NCBI GenBank assembly: GCA_027587225.1 | Contig: JAPDDQ010000060.1 | Span: 1 to 39,008 of the forward strand | DNA from: Solirubrobacter taibaiensis | GTDB taxonomy: Bacteria > Actinomycetota > Thermoleophilia > Solirubrobacterales > Solirubrobacteraceae | Direction of reading: 5' to 3' | Length of the DNA stretch: 39,008 bases | Shown: piece after piece, positions 22,007 through 34,000 of the stretch | How the letters are laid out: each line of letters opens with the position of its first letter | Numbering within the stretch: the stretch's first letter is position 1 | Translations under genes and position numbers: made by a program | Notes under the pieces: model-generated | The model's input: only the letters and a program-made list of their open reading frames with translations | Told to the model about the DNA's origin: nothing | Databases searched by the model: none

Positions 22007-23447
22007 CGACGAGCGCGGGAGCGGCCTCGCTGACTGGCGCACCGCCCGAGACCACACCCCGCCACGCGACGGACAACCGGCCCACGGCGTCGACGAGCAC
22101 GTCGGCCGGGAGCGAGTACGGGATCCGGACGAAGCGTTCGAAGGCACCGTCCACGCCGAAGCGGGGACCTGCGCCCAACCGCACGCCGTGGCGGTCGGCC
22201 AGTGCGGCCAACGCCGTGGAGCGGGGCGCGTCGAGCTCGACCCACAGGCACAGCCCGCCAGGCGGGACCGAGAAGCGCCACGCCGGGAGCTCCGAGCGCA
22301 GCGCGCTCACGAGCACGTCGCGCCGCGCCCGCGCGGCTTCGCGTTGGCGCGCCAGGATCGGCTCCGCGCCCTCCAGCAACGAGACGGCCATGAGCTGCTC
22401 GATCACCGGGCTCGAGATGTCCAGGGCGGCGCGGGCAGCGGCGAGGCGGTTGATCAGGGACGGGTTGGCGCGGACCCAGCCGATCCGCAGGCCGGCCCAG
22501 AAGGTCTTGCTCATGGAGCCGATCGTGATCACGGTCTCGCCCGCCTCGTCCAGGGCGGCGACGGAGCGCTGGGGCTCACCGTCGAGGTGCAGGCCGACGA
22601 TCGCTTCGTCCACGACCAACGGCGTCCGCGTCGCGCGGGCCAAGGCGACGAGCCGTTCACGATCCCCCGCGGACATCGACAGGCCGGTCGGGTTCTGGTG
22701 GTCGGCGATCAGGTACGCCAAGCCCGGCGCCGCCTGGCGGAACGTCGACGCGAGCATCTCGAGGTCCCAGCCGTCGTCCAACATCGGCACCGGCACGGGC
22801 CGGGCACCGCTCGCCCGCACAGCATCCAGCGCCGCGGCGTAGGTCGGGTGCTCGACGACCACACGATCACCGGGACCGGATAGGACGCGCAGGAGCAGCG
22901 TCAACCCGTGCAGCGCGCCGGCGCTCACGAAGATCTGGTCGGAGGTGGTGGGCGCGCCGAGCCGCGAGAGATACGCCGCGATCGCCTCCCGCAACACGGG
23001 CAGCCCGGCGGCGTCGTAGCCCGGGCCGGGCAGGTGCCGCGGGAGCTCGGACGTGGCCTTGGCCAAAGCGGCATGCAGGTCGCCGTCGGGCGCGGCGCTC
23101 GCCGCGCAGCTCAGGTCGATCACGGCGCCACCGGCGCCCACGGGCCCCGGACCGGGCGCGACGCCGGGGTCGGCGGGCAGCCGCGTCCACGAGCCGGAGC
23201 CGCGACGACTCGCCAGGTAGCCCTCCTCGCGCAGCGCGGCGTACGCGGCGGTCGCCGTCGTGCGGCTCACACCCAGCGCCTCGGCCAACTCGCGCTCGCC
23301 CGGAAGCCGCGTGCGCAGCGGCAGCCGCCCGTCCAGCACGAGCAGGCGCACGGCGCGAGCGAGCGCCGCGTAGGCGGGGCCGCCAGAGCGCCACTCCCCC
23401 AGCAATCGAGCGAGATGCGGTCCGGACAAGCCACGGTCACCGGTCAT
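22002..23447 (-). CDS. MocR/YczR-type regulator: GntR helix-turn-helix fused to aminotransferase fold
   Basis: This 481-aa protein has an N-terminal winged helix of the GntR class (about 25-92: PAYAALARAVRLLVLDGRLP, PGERELAEALGVSRTTATAAYAALREEGYL). A short linker leads to a fold-type I PLP domain with the PLP lysine at Lys314 (SMSKTFWAGLRIG), Asp280 and Asn252 in QNPTG. MocR proteins use PLP or its adducts as effector rather than for transamination. It is divergent from a YczE-type membrane protein, a linkage described for one MocR subgroup (YczR). I use the ATG at 23447; one at 23489 would read through the operator. Confidence 0.92.
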   Translation of the reverse strand: MTGDRGLSGPHLARLLGEWRSGGPAYAALARAVRLLVLDGRLPLRTRLPGERELAEALGVSRTTATAAYAALREEGYLASRRGSGSWTRLPADPGVAPGPGPVGAGGAVIDLSCAASAAPDGDLHAALAKATSELPRHLPGPGYDAAGLPVLREAIAAYLSRLGAPTTSDQIFVSAGALHGLTLLLRVLSGPGDRVVVEHPTYAAALDAVRASGARPVPVPMLDDGWDLEMLASTFRQAAPGLAYLIADHQNPTGLSMSAGDRERLVALARATRTPLVVDEAIVGLHLDGEPQRSVAALDEAGETVITIGSMSKTFWAGLRIGWVRANPSLINRLAAARAALDISSPVIEQLMAVSLLEGAEPILARQREAARARRDVLVSALRSELPAWRFSVPPGGLCLWVELDAPRSTALAALADRHGVRLGAGPRFGVDGAFERFVRIPYSLPADVLVDAVGRLSVAWRGVVSGGAPVSEAAPALVA

Positions 23448-23463
23448 GCAGTCCACTTCATCA

Positions 23464-23492
23464 CGATTGGCTATGGAATTCAATGCCAATCG
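23464..23492. promoter_or_regulatory. Candidate MocR operator between mocR and yczE
   Basis: CGATTGGC (23464-23471) and GCCAATCG (23485-23492) form perfect 8-bp arms around a 13-bp A/T-rich centre containing GAATTC. It is the most A/T-rich spot in this part of the window and sits between the two divergent starts, so it is the probable shared operator and promoter core. Confidence 0.65.
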
Positions 23493-23509
23493 CGCCGATC
23501 ATGCAGGCC

Positions 23510-24097
23510 ATGCCCCGTCGCCTCGCACAGCTCTACGCCGGCCTGATCCTCTACGGCCTGAGCATGGCGCTGCAGGTGCAGGCGATGCTCGGCCTCGGCC
23601 CGTGGGACGTGTTCCACGAGGGCGTGGCGGAGCACACCGGACTGAGCTTCGGCATGGTCGTGATCGCCACGAGCTTCGTCGTGCTGCTGCTGTGGATTCC
23701 CCTGCGCCAGATGCCGGGCCTCGGCACGATCAGCAACGCGCTCGTGGTCGGCCTCGCCGCGGATCTCGGGCTCTCGTTCATCCCAGAGGGCACGACCCTG
23801 CCCGTCCAGGTGCTCATGCTGGCCGCGGGCGTCGGACTGAACGCCGTGGCCGGCGCCGCCTATCTCGGCGCGAACCTCGGCCCCGGCGCGCGTGACGGCC
23901 TGATGACCGGATTCGTGAAGCTCACCGGCGCTTCGGTCGGGAAGGTTCGAACCACGATCGAGCTGAGCATCATGGCCATCGGCTTCGCCCTGGGCGGCAC
24001 GGTGGGCCTCGGCACCATCGTCTACGCGCTCTCCATCGGCCCGCTGTTGCAGCTGATGATCCCCACCTTCAAGGCACCCGCTCCAGTTCCGGCTTGA
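23510..24097 (+). CDS. YczE/YyaS/YitT-type membrane protein
   Basis: This is a 195-aa protein with about five membrane helices. The first segments read RRLAQLYAGLILYGLSMALQVQAMLGLGPWDVFHEG, the family signature (small residues, then GLGPWDVF). Later come GAAYLGANLGPGARDGLMTGF and GTVGLGTIVYALSIGPLL. YczE-type proteins are integral membrane proteins of unknown transport role, often next to MocR regulators. In-frame ATGs at 23483 and 23501 are possible; the first lies in the operator palindrome, so I prefer 23510. The stop lies in the -35 of the following lacI-type gene. Confidence 0.85.
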   Translation: MPRRLAQLYAGLILYGLSMALQVQAMLGLGPWDVFHEGVAEHTGLSFGMVVIATSFVVLLLWIPLRQMPGLGTISNALVVGLAADLGLSFIPEGTTLPVQVLMLAAGVGLNAVAGAAYLGANLGPGARDGLMTGFVKLTGASVGKVRTTIELSIMAIGFALGGTVGLGTIVYALSIGPLLQLMIPTFKAPAPVPA

Positions 24098-24138
24098 TTT
24101 TGCCGATCTGTACCGGTAAAGTCTTTACCGGTACAGAT
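24094..24138 (+). promoter_or_regulatory. Promoter and 33-bp palindromic operator of the LacI-type gene
   Basis: TTGATT (24094-24099), a 17-bp spacer and TAAAGT (24117-24122) make the best -35/-10 pair in the window. A perfect palindrome, ATCTGTACCGGTAAAG (24106-24121), one base, and its reverse complement (24123-24138), covers spacer, -10, start site and the ATG. Each half holds an inner TACCGGTA palindrome, so two LacI dimers could bind side by side. Confidence 0.8.
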
Positions 24139-25177
24139 GACCAGCACCCGCCCAACACTCGCCACCATCGCCGAAGCGCTCAGCGTTTCGCGGATGACGG
24201 TGTCCAACGCGTTCAATCGCCCGGACCAGCTCTCCCCTGAGCTGCGCGAGCGTGTGCTGGCCAAAGCGCAGGAGCTCGGGTACGGCGGCCCGGACCCGCA
24301 GGCGCGCGCGCTTTCGCGCGGCCGCACCGGCAGCATTGGCGTGATCCTCGATGCCCCGCTCACCCTCGCGTTCAGCGACCCGGCGGCGGTCGAGCTGCTG
24401 CACGGCGTCGCGACCGTGTGCGAGCAGCAGGAGCTCGGCATGTCGCTCGTGCCGCGGATCGCGGGCCGGGACGCGGAGCTGGTCAAGACCGCGCTGGTCG
24501 ACGGGTTCGTCGTGTACTGCATGGGCGACGACGACCCGCGCCGCGCCGCGATGATCGAGCGCCGCCTCCCGTACGCGCTGATCGACGACCACCCGGATTC
24601 GGCGGACCTCACGGTCAACATCGACGACCGCGGCGCCGCGTACGCCACCGTCGATCACCTGACCGCGCTCGGGCACCGGCGGTTCGGCATCGTGCTCGGC
24701 TGGGACAACCCGCACCCGACCGCCGAGCAGGCGCTCGAGGCCATGCAGTACCACGTGGACCGCCAGCGCCTCCGCGGCTGGCGCGACGGCGTCGAGGCCG
24801 CGGGGCTCCCCTGGAGCGACGTCGCCCTCGGGAGCGCCCCCGGGTTCGATCAGGCCACGGGCCGTGTCGCCGGCGGCAAGCTGCTCGACCGCGCCGACCG
24901 CCCCACCGCCATCGTCTGCACATCGGACGAGATGGCGCTCGGCGTGCTCCAGGCGGCGCGCGATCGCGGCGTCAGCGTCCCCACCCAACTGTCCGTCACC
25001 GGCTTCGACGACATCCCCGAAGCCGTCCACGCCGGCCTCACCACCGTCCGCCAACCGCATCAGGAGAAGGGCGCCGCGGCGCTCCGGCTCCTGCTCGACA
25101 AGGCGACCAGCACCGCCTCGGTCCTCCTCCCCACCGAGTTCGTCCCCCGCTCAACCACGGCCCCCACTCCCCACTGA
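24137..25177 (+). CDS. LacI-family transcriptional regulator
   Basis: This 346-aa protein has an N-terminal LacI helix-turn-helix (TLATIAEALSVSRMTVSNAFNRPDQLSPELRERV, residues 7-40), a hinge helix (PQARALSRGRTGSIGVIL) and a periplasmic-binding-protein-like effector domain, with typical DDHPDSADLTVNIDDRGAAYATVDHLTALGHRRFGIV and STSDEMA/SVTGFDDIPEA-like segments. It most likely senses a sugar or nucleoside. The palindrome over its own start predicts strong autorepression. No sugar operon is adjacent within the window, so its targets lie elsewhere or it acts on the next gene. Confidence 0.93.
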   Translation: MTSTRPTLATIAEALSVSRMTVSNAFNRPDQLSPELRERVLAKAQELGYGGPDPQARALSRGRTGSIGVILDAPLTLAFSDPAAVELLHGVATVCEQQELGMSLVPRIAGRDAELVKTALVDGFVVYCMGDDDPRRAAMIERRLPYALIDDHPDSADLTVNIDDRGAAYATVDHLTALGHRRFGIVLGWDNPHPTAEQALEAMQYHVDRQRLRGWRDGVEAAGLPWSDVALGSAPGFDQATGRVAGGKLLDRADRPTAIVCTSDEMALGVLQAARDRGVSVPTQLSVTGFDDIPEAVHAGLTTVRQPHQEKGAAALRLLLDKATSTASVLLPTEFVPRSTTAPTPH

Positions 25178-25200
25178 TGATCCCCACCGGAAATCCCCAC

Positions 25201-25611
25201 ATGGACGCGCAGCGCGCGTTCGACCGCGCCTCGCGCGCTTCCCGCCGCACCACCCTCGTCGCCCGTTTGCGCCGCCAGTGCGTGGAGTGCATGCGGCTGC
25301 AGGTGCACGACACGCGCCACCGCGCGCCCACGCACCTCGACGCCGTCCGGGAGATCCCGGTGGAGGCGATCCACGCGACCGTCGAGCCGCATCGCGCGAC
25401 CCAGTTCGACGCCCACTTCCGCCCCGCCGGCAAGCGCACCCGCGCTCGCTGGGAGCGCCTGTGGGTGGCCGAGCAGCGCGGCGAGATGATCCCGCCGATC
25501 AGCGTCGTCGCCACCCGCGGCGGCTACGCCGTCGTCGACGGCCACCATCGCGTGTCGGTGGCCAAGTCGCGCGGCGCGGTGACGATCGACGCCGTGGTCA
25601 GCGCCGCCTGA
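25201..25611 (+). CDS. ParB/sulfiredoxin-fold protein
   Basis: This 136-aa protein has a basic helical N-terminus (AFDRASRASRRTTLVARLRRQ) with two cysteines in RQCVECMRL. From about residue 50 it has a ParB-N-like segment: IPVEAIHATV, RARWERLWVAEQRGEMIPPISVVATRGGYAVVDGHHRVSVAKSRG. The GHHR box corresponds to the nucleotide-binding GEHR of ParB/Srx folds. It lacks a ParB DNA-binding and dimer domain, so it is not a chromosome segregation ParB; CTPase or phosphotransfer activity is possible. An ATG at 25177 overlaps the LacI stop; the ATG at 25201 is the better start. It is likely in the LacI transcript. Confidence 0.75.
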   Translation: MDAQRAFDRASRASRRTTLVARLRRQCVECMRLQVHDTRHRAPTHLDAVREIPVEAIHATVEPHRATQFDAHFRPAGKRTRARWERLWVAEQRGEMIPPISVVATRGGYAVVDGHHRVSVAKSRGAVTIDAVVSAA

Positions 25612-25631
25612 TCCGTATCGTGGCGGGGCAG

Positions 25632-25991
25632 ATGCCCCGCGTGCTGATCGCCGACGACGACCCCGTGATGCGGATGCTGCTCAGCGCCGTGATCAACGCC
25701 GACCCGGCGCTCGAGCTGGTCGCCGCGGCCGAGGACGCGACGCAGGCGATCGAGCTCGCCGCCGAGCACACGCCGGACGTGGTGCTGCTCGACGTCGAGA
25801 TGCCGGGCGGCGGTGGCCCGCACGCCGCCCGCGAGATCCGGGCCCAGCGTCCCGGCACCCGCATCCTCGCCCTGAGCGCCCACGCGACCGGCACCGCCCG
25901 CGAGGAGATGGACCAGGCGGGCGCGGACGGCTACGTGGTCAAGGGCACGCCGCCGGGCGAGATCGCGCAGGCGCTACGCGGCGGCGAATAG
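25632..25991 (+). CDS. Stand-alone response-regulator receiver domain
   Basis: This 119-aa protein is a receiver domain only: acidic pair in IADDDP, phosphorylated Asp54 in VVLLDVEMPGGGG, Ser82 and Lys104. It has no output domain, so it is a CheY/Spo0F-type relay or diffusible protein. It closely resembles the C-terminal receiver of the protein at 31791-32990 (both carry the unusual MPGGGG after the phospho-site and a VKG/AKG lysine motif), so they are paralogues flanking the kinase. TATCGT lies ten bases before the ATG. It overlaps the convergent cyclase gene by 18 bp. Confidence 0.88.
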   Translation: MPRVLIADDDPVMRMLLSAVINADPALELVAAAEDATQAIELAAEHTPDVVLLDVEMPGGGGPHAAREIRAQRPGTRILALSAHATGTAREEMDQAGADGYVVKGTPPGEIAQALRGGE

Positions 25992-28636
25992 CGCGCGGGC
26001 CCGGCCCGCGTGCTTGGCCTCGTACAGGGCCGCGTCCGCCCGCGCTAGCAGCTCGTCCGCGCTCTCGGTGCCGTCCCAGACGGCGATGCCGGCCGATGCG
26101 GTCTGATCGAACGGGACGACCGCGAGCAGGCGCTCCACGACGATCTGCGCACCCTCGGCGTCGCTGTGCGGGAGTAGCACCGCGAACTCCTCGCCGCCGT
26201 AGCGGGCGAGCGTGTCCGTGGCGCGCAGCTCCGGGCGCCACGCGGTGGAGGCCGCCGCGAGCAGGTCGTCGCCCGCCTGGTGGCCGTGCGTGTCGTTGTA
26301 GCTCTTGAAGCGGTCGAGGTCGAGCATCGCCAGGCACAGCGCCCCGCCGTGGCGGCGCGCCCGCTCGAGCTCGCGCGCGACGTCCTCGTCCCACACCCGG
26401 CGGTTCGGCAGCCCCGTCAAAGGGTCGGTGCGCGCGGTGGACTGCAGCCGCGCGAGCAGGTCGGTGCGATGGATCGTGATCGCGGCCTCGGCGGCGAGGA
26501 GGCGCAGCAGCTCGGCGTCGCGCTCGGTCAGGGCCGGCCGGTGCTCGGTCCAGCCCACGGCCAGCACGCCGACCGAACGCCCGTCACGCATGACCGGCAC
26601 CCACGCCGCGGACTGCGCGCCGGCCACCGCCTGGCAGCTCGAAGCGCGCGCGTCGTCGATCACGTCGGACACGTGGATCAACTCGCCCGCCAGGAACGCC
26701 TCTGCGATGATGGATCGCCCGTCGAGCTCCACGGACATCCGCAACACGGCCGCGCCCACGGCGGCGGAGACGGCCAGCGCCTCGGTGCCCGACGGCTCGA
26801 GCAGGACCACGGACACGGAGCTCGTCACGTCACGGACGGCCCGGCAGAGCGTGTTGCGCGCCGCGAACAGGTCGTTCTCGGCCGCCAGCTCGTGGGCGAC
26901 GTTCGACAGCGTCCGCAGATCGGCGGCCTGCGCGGCCACGCGGGCTTCCGCCTCGCGCCGCTGCAGGAACTGGGTGACCTGGCCGCCGATCGCCTCCAGC
27001 AGGCGCGTGAGGCCGCCCTCGACCTCGCGCGGGGTGCGCGAGACGAGCACGATCACGCCGACGGGGACGCCGTTCGCGCGCAGCGGCAGCGCCACGGTGG
27101 AGCGCAGGCCGTCGGCGAGCGCCTCTTCGCGCCGCACGAGCCCGGAAGCGTCGGTGATGTCGGACTTCCACACCGGCACGCGCGACATCCACGCCATGCC
27201 CGGGAGCCCGTCGCCGACTTCGTGGGCGAGCCAGTCGCCGGCGCGAATGAAGCGCTCGAGGCCGGCGTCGGGCGCGGTCCAGGAGGCGTGGCGACGCAGG
27301 CGTTCGTCGTCGCCCATGCGCCAGAGCTCGGCGCCGTCCCAGCCCAGCTCGGCGCCGAGGATGTCGAGCAGCGCCGGTCCAGCGTCCTCGAGGCTCTCCA
27401 GCTCGGTCAGCGCACGCATCGCGCCCTGCTCGGCGGCGACGTGCTGCTGCGCGCGGCGCTGGTCGGTGACGTCGCGCATGACGCCCACGAACCCGGTCGG
27501 GAGGCCGTCCCAGCCGCTGACCGCGCGGACCTGGACCTCGCCCCAGCGCTCGGCGCCGGCGGCGGTCAGGTAGCGGTGCGAGTGACGGAGCGCAACGCGC
27601 TCGCCGCTCATCAGCGGCGCGAAGGCGCGCGCGTGGGCGCCGCGGTCGTCGGGGTGCACGAAGTCCCACACGGGGCGGCCGAGCGAAGCCTCGACCTCGA
27701 AGCCCGTCGCGATCGTCCAGGCGTCGGTGAGATGCGCCCAGCGGCCTTGGGCGTCGGTCTCGAACACGCAGTCGGAGACGCTCTCGACGACGCGGCGGTG
27801 GCGCTCCTCGCTCTGGCGCAGACGGCCCTCGGCGTCGCGGAAGTCGGTCAGGTCGGCGTTGACGATCACCGCGCCGAGGCGCTCGCCGTCGGGGCCGGTG
27901 ACCGGCCCGCCGCTCGCGAGCAGCCGGCGGCGACCACCAGCGTTCTCCACGACCAGCTCGATCGGGCTGACCTCCTCGCCACGGAGCGCGCGCAGCAGCG
28001 GCGTCTCGTGCGGGCCGAGTGGGGAACCGTCGAGGTGGTGCAGGCCGAAGTGCTCAGCCCACTCGAGCGGGTGCAGATCGTCGTCGACGGTCGAGCCGTC
28101 GAACGCGTGCAAGCGGCCGGCGGCGTCGGCGACGCGCACGCGCTCGCCCAGCTCGTTGAGCACGGCCTGCAGGAACATGCGCTGCTCCTCGAGCGAGCGG
28201 CGCAGTGCCCGCTCCTCCGAGATGTCGCGCAGGGCGATCGCGACGTGCGTGATCTCGCGACCCTCGGCGAACGGCAGCACGTCCATCCGGAAGCACGTCC
28301 CGTTGCGTGAGCTCTCGGTCTCGAGCGAGCCGGGCAGGCCGGCGAACGCGGCCTGGTAGAGGCCCACGATCGGCTTGACCCGCTCGGGGTCGATCACGTC
28401 GGTGATGATGTTGCCGAGGAACTCGTCGCGCGCCCAGCCCGAACGCTCGAACGCCTCACCTTCGAGCTCGACGATGCGCAGGTCGCGGTCGACCAGCCCG
28501 AGCGCGACGTGCGGATCGTGCACGGCGAGCCGGCGCATGCGGCGCTCGGACGCGAGGGCGATGTCGCGCGCCTTCGTGGCCCGCCACGCGACGACCAGAG
28601 CGACCACCAGCGCCGACGCCAGGCACAGCGCCACCG

Positions 28637-28640
<4 letters not shown>
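25974..28640 (-). CDS. Diguanylate cyclase with PAS and GAF sensor domains
   Basis: This is an 888-aa protein. A single N-terminal membrane helix (residues 2-20) is followed by three PAS-like segments (about 45-150, 155-275, 285-405), two GAF-like domains (about 425-560 and 590-725) and a GGDEF domain from about 735. The active site is GGEEF (815-819) and the inhibitory site RATD (806-809) lies five residues before it, so the enzyme should make c-di-GMP from two GTP with product inhibition. There is no EAL or HD-GYP domain. The GTG start shares GTGA with the hybrid-kinase stop, so both are translated together. Confidence 0.93.
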
Positions 28641-31714
<3,074 letters not shown>

Positions 31715-31790
31715 CTCAGTACCATCCATCGGCCAAAAGGCGCCGAAGCCGTAGTCGGCGTGAAGATCGCCTGCGTACGGCCGTGATTCA

Positions 31791-32990
31791 GTGAATATTC
31801 TCATCGTCGACGACGAGCCCGGCTCCCGCTTGATGGTCTCGTCCGCGGTGCGGAGGCTCGGCCACGAGGTGGTCGAAGCCGAGGACGGCAGCGACGGCTG
31901 GCAACGCTTCCAGGCCGGCCGGCCCGAGGTCGTGATCACCGACTGGGCGATGCCGGGGATCGACGGCACGGAGCTCACCCGGCGCATCCGGTCGCTCGAG
32001 GGCGGCGGGTACACGTACATCATGGTCTTGAGCGCGCGGGCCGACGAGCACGCGCAGCGCGACGCGGTGCGAGCGGGCGCGGACGACGTCCTGGCCAAGC
32101 CGCTGGACCCGGCGGAGCTCGAGCGCGGTTTGATCGCCGCCGAGCGGCTCGTGACGATGCACCGCCGGATGACGAGCGACCTGCGGCGCGATCCGGTCAC
32201 CGGCGCGGGCTCGCGCGTGCGGCTGGACGAGGACCTCGCGGCGCTGTGCGCACGCGTGACGCGGTACGGGCACACCTACTGCGTGGCCATGATCGGCCTG
32301 GTGCCGGGCAGCGACGACGGCGTCCGCCGCGTGGGCGCGGCGCTCACCGAAGAGATCCGTTCCGGGGACGTGCTCTACCGCTACGGCCCCGCCCAGTTCG
32401 TCGTGCTCCTCCCCGAGCAGGGGCTGGAGACGGCGAACCTGGCCGCGAACCGGTTGCGCACGGCCTCCGAGCGGGCCGCTCCGGCGGGAACGGCAATCAG
32501 CGTGGGAATCGTCACGACGGGCACCGAGCCGGAGCCGGCGGCGCTGCTGGCCGCGGCGGAGGCGACGCTCACGCAGGCCGCCACGCAGGCCGGTGGGGTG
32601 CTGCACGGCGGCGGCGCGAGCGCCGGGGTGCGGCTGCTCGTGGCCGATGACGACCCCGTGTCGCGGCTCATGCTCAGCGCGATCCTCAAGCGCCAGCCCG
32701 ATTTCGAGGTCGTCGGCGAGGCCGACGACGCCAAATCAGCCGTCGAGCTCGCGCTGCGACGGCGGCCGGACATCGTCCTGCTGGACGTGAACATGCCTGG
32801 CGGCGGCGGCGCGCGGGCCGCGGTCGAGATCCGTGAAGGCCTGCCCGACGTGAAGATCGTCGCGATCAGCGCCGACGACTCGCAGGGCTCTCAGTACGAC
32901 ATGATGCGCGCGGGCGCGGTCGGATTCATCGCGAAGGGCTCGCCGGATGACGAGATCCTTCGGGTTATCCGCTCCTCAGCGCGCTGGTAA
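31791..32990 (+). CDS. Response regulator REC-degenerate GGDEF-REC
   Basis: This 399-aa protein has a first receiver at residues 1-118 (Asp51 in VITDWAMPG, Lys103). The middle segment at 130-270 has GGDEF topology, with DPVTGAGSR in place of the usual DPLTGLPNR and RYGPAQF in place of GGDEF (199-203), so it cannot act as a cyclase. The second receiver is at 279-395 (Asp332, Lys382), close to the stand-alone receiver at 25632. It could bind GTP or c-di-GMP, or act as a scaffold that receives two phosphoryl groups. The start is a GTG. It is divergent from the hybrid kinase by 76 bp. Confidence 0.9.
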   Translation: MNILIVDDEPGSRLMVSSAVRRLGHEVVEAEDGSDGWQRFQAGRPEVVITDWAMPGIDGTELTRRIRSLEGGGYTYIMVLSARADEHAQRDAVRAGADDVLAKPLDPAELERGLIAAERLVTMHRRMTSDLRRDPVTGAGSRVRLDEDLAALCARVTRYGHTYCVAMIGLVPGSDDGVRRVGAALTEEIRSGDVLYRYGPAQFVVLLPEQGLETANLAANRLRTASERAAPAGTAISVGIVTTGTEPEPAALLAAAEATLTQAATQAGGVLHGGGASAGVRLLVADDDPVSRLMLSAILKRQPDFEVVGEADDAKSAVELALRRRPDIVLLDVNMPGGGGARAAVEIREGLPDVKIVAISADDSQGSQYDMMRAGAVGFIAKGSPDDEILRVIRSSARW

Positions 32991-32993
32991 TCG

Positions 32994-33209
32994 TCACTCG
33001 CCGGCAGCAAGGGGCGCGAAGTCACCGGTGATGCGCGCACGACGGCGATCACGGACCTCACGCTGACCGCCACCCGTTGACCCTGGGAGGCGGCGTTCCT
33101 TCTTGCGGCGGTCAACGATGACCGTCACGTTGGGATCGTCTTCGTAGTAGCCCGCGAGCTTCGGATAGAGCTCGTCGGCGAGTGGCTCGGGTACGACGCA
33201 GTAGATCAC
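32994..33209 (-). CDS. Hypothetical 71-aa basic protein
   Basis: The protein starts at the GTG at 33209, seven bases after TAGGAT. It begins VIYCVVPEPLADELYPKLAGYYEDDPNVTVIVDRRKKERR and ends GDFAPLAAGE, a short alpha/beta unit followed by an Arg-rich stretch (RRKKERR, RDRRRARI). The VIVDRRKKERR pattern recurs, as I recall, in small actinobacterial hypotheticals, but no function is known to me. It may bind nucleic acid. Its end is three bases from the convergent REC gene. Confidence 0.7.
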   Translation of the reverse strand: MIYCVVPEPLADELYPKLAGYYEDDPNVTVIVDRRKKERRLPGSTGGGQREVRDRRRARITGDFAPLAAGE

Positions 33210-33216
33210 GACGCCG

Positions 33217-33222
33217 ATCCTA
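33217..33222 (-). promoter_or_regulatory. -10 hexamer TAGGAT for the 71-aa gene
   Basis: On the minus strand TAGGAT, seven bases, then the GTG at 33209. Confidence 0.55.
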
Positions 33223-33249
33223 GCTTTTGACGGGGCGGAAGGAACTCGG

Positions 33250-33996
33250 TCATGTGTTGATTTGCAGGTGGAGCGCGCCGCGTTCATCCGCTGCCGCGTT
33301 CGGAACCTGCTCTTCGGGGATCAATTCGGACAGCTCGTCGCCCTGCGCATCACGCCGCACTCCGCCGGCCTCGTCGGACAGGTCGACCTCGAAGCGGTAC
33401 CAGGACAGCTCCCACATGACGGTGATCGAGACCACCGCCGGCCGGTCGGGACGCGGACGTACGCAGACCGCGGGCGCGCCGAGCGAGCGGGCCACGCCGC
33501 CGACCGTGCGCGTGTGGTCGGACGTGTTGAAGACGTCCAGCGCGCGCTGCATCTTGAGCTCCGCGTTCGTCGGCACCGCGCGGATGTTGCGCGAGGCCGA
33601 CCGCTGCGGGGCGGGATCGGGCCGCGGCGCGGGTTCGCGATCACGTTCGCGCTCGCGCTCGCGCCGGGGGGTGGGCTCGGGCGGAGCTTGCGTCTCGAAC
33701 GCGGGCTCCGGTTCGTCGAGCTCCTGGCGCGCGGCCGCGCGGTCGCGGCGGCCGACGCGGAAGCGGTCGATCAGGCCGCGGCCTTCGTGGCGCGGGTGGC
33801 GCAGCTCGAGGTCGTCGGCGCCGGACTCACGAATCCACCCCTCGTGCTGGGCGCGCGTGATGCACAGATCGCACACCGTCTTGCGCTCACCACCCGCGAG
33901 GTAGTGCTCGGGATGCTCACCGCGCAGCAGCGTGCGCCCGCAGATGTCGCAGGCGACGTCGAGCTGGTTGGTGCGGATGTCGCGAGTTCTCGCCAT
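33250..33996 (-). CDS. Zinc-ribbon protein with charged linker, function unknown
   Basis: This 248-aa protein has an N-terminal zinc ribbon (CDIC at Cys16/Cys19 and CDLC at Cys42/Cys45) with a short basic tail. A low-complexity Arg/Glu/Pro linker at about 85-135 (RRERERERDREPAPRPDP) follows, then a C-terminal alpha/beta domain (NAELKMQRALDVFNTSDHTRTVGGVARSLG, then VVSITVMWELSWYRFEVDL). The linker DNA is a run of CGCGAG-like hexamers, prone to length change. The gene lies 48 bp downstream of fusA2 on the same strand, behind a strong hairpin. I do not recognise the whole architecture. Confidence 0.8.
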   Translation of the reverse strand: MARTRDIRTNQLDVACDICGRTLLRGEHPEHYLAGGERKTVCDLCITRAQHEGWIRESGADDLELRHPRHEGRGLIDRFRVGRRDRAAARQELDEPEPAFETQAPPEPTPRRERERERDREPAPRPDPAPQRSASRNIRAVPTNAELKMQRALDVFNTSDHTRTVGGVARSLGAPAVCVRPRPDRPAVVSITVMWELSWYRFEVDLSDEAGGVRRDAQGDELSELIPEEQVPNAAADERGALHLQINT

Positions 33997-34000
33997 GCCG

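Noticed and set aside
25201..25611. ParB chromosome-segregation gene and possible origin region
   Set aside because: No ParA, no parS-like palindromes and no ParB DNA-binding domain; only the ParB/Srx-type core is present.
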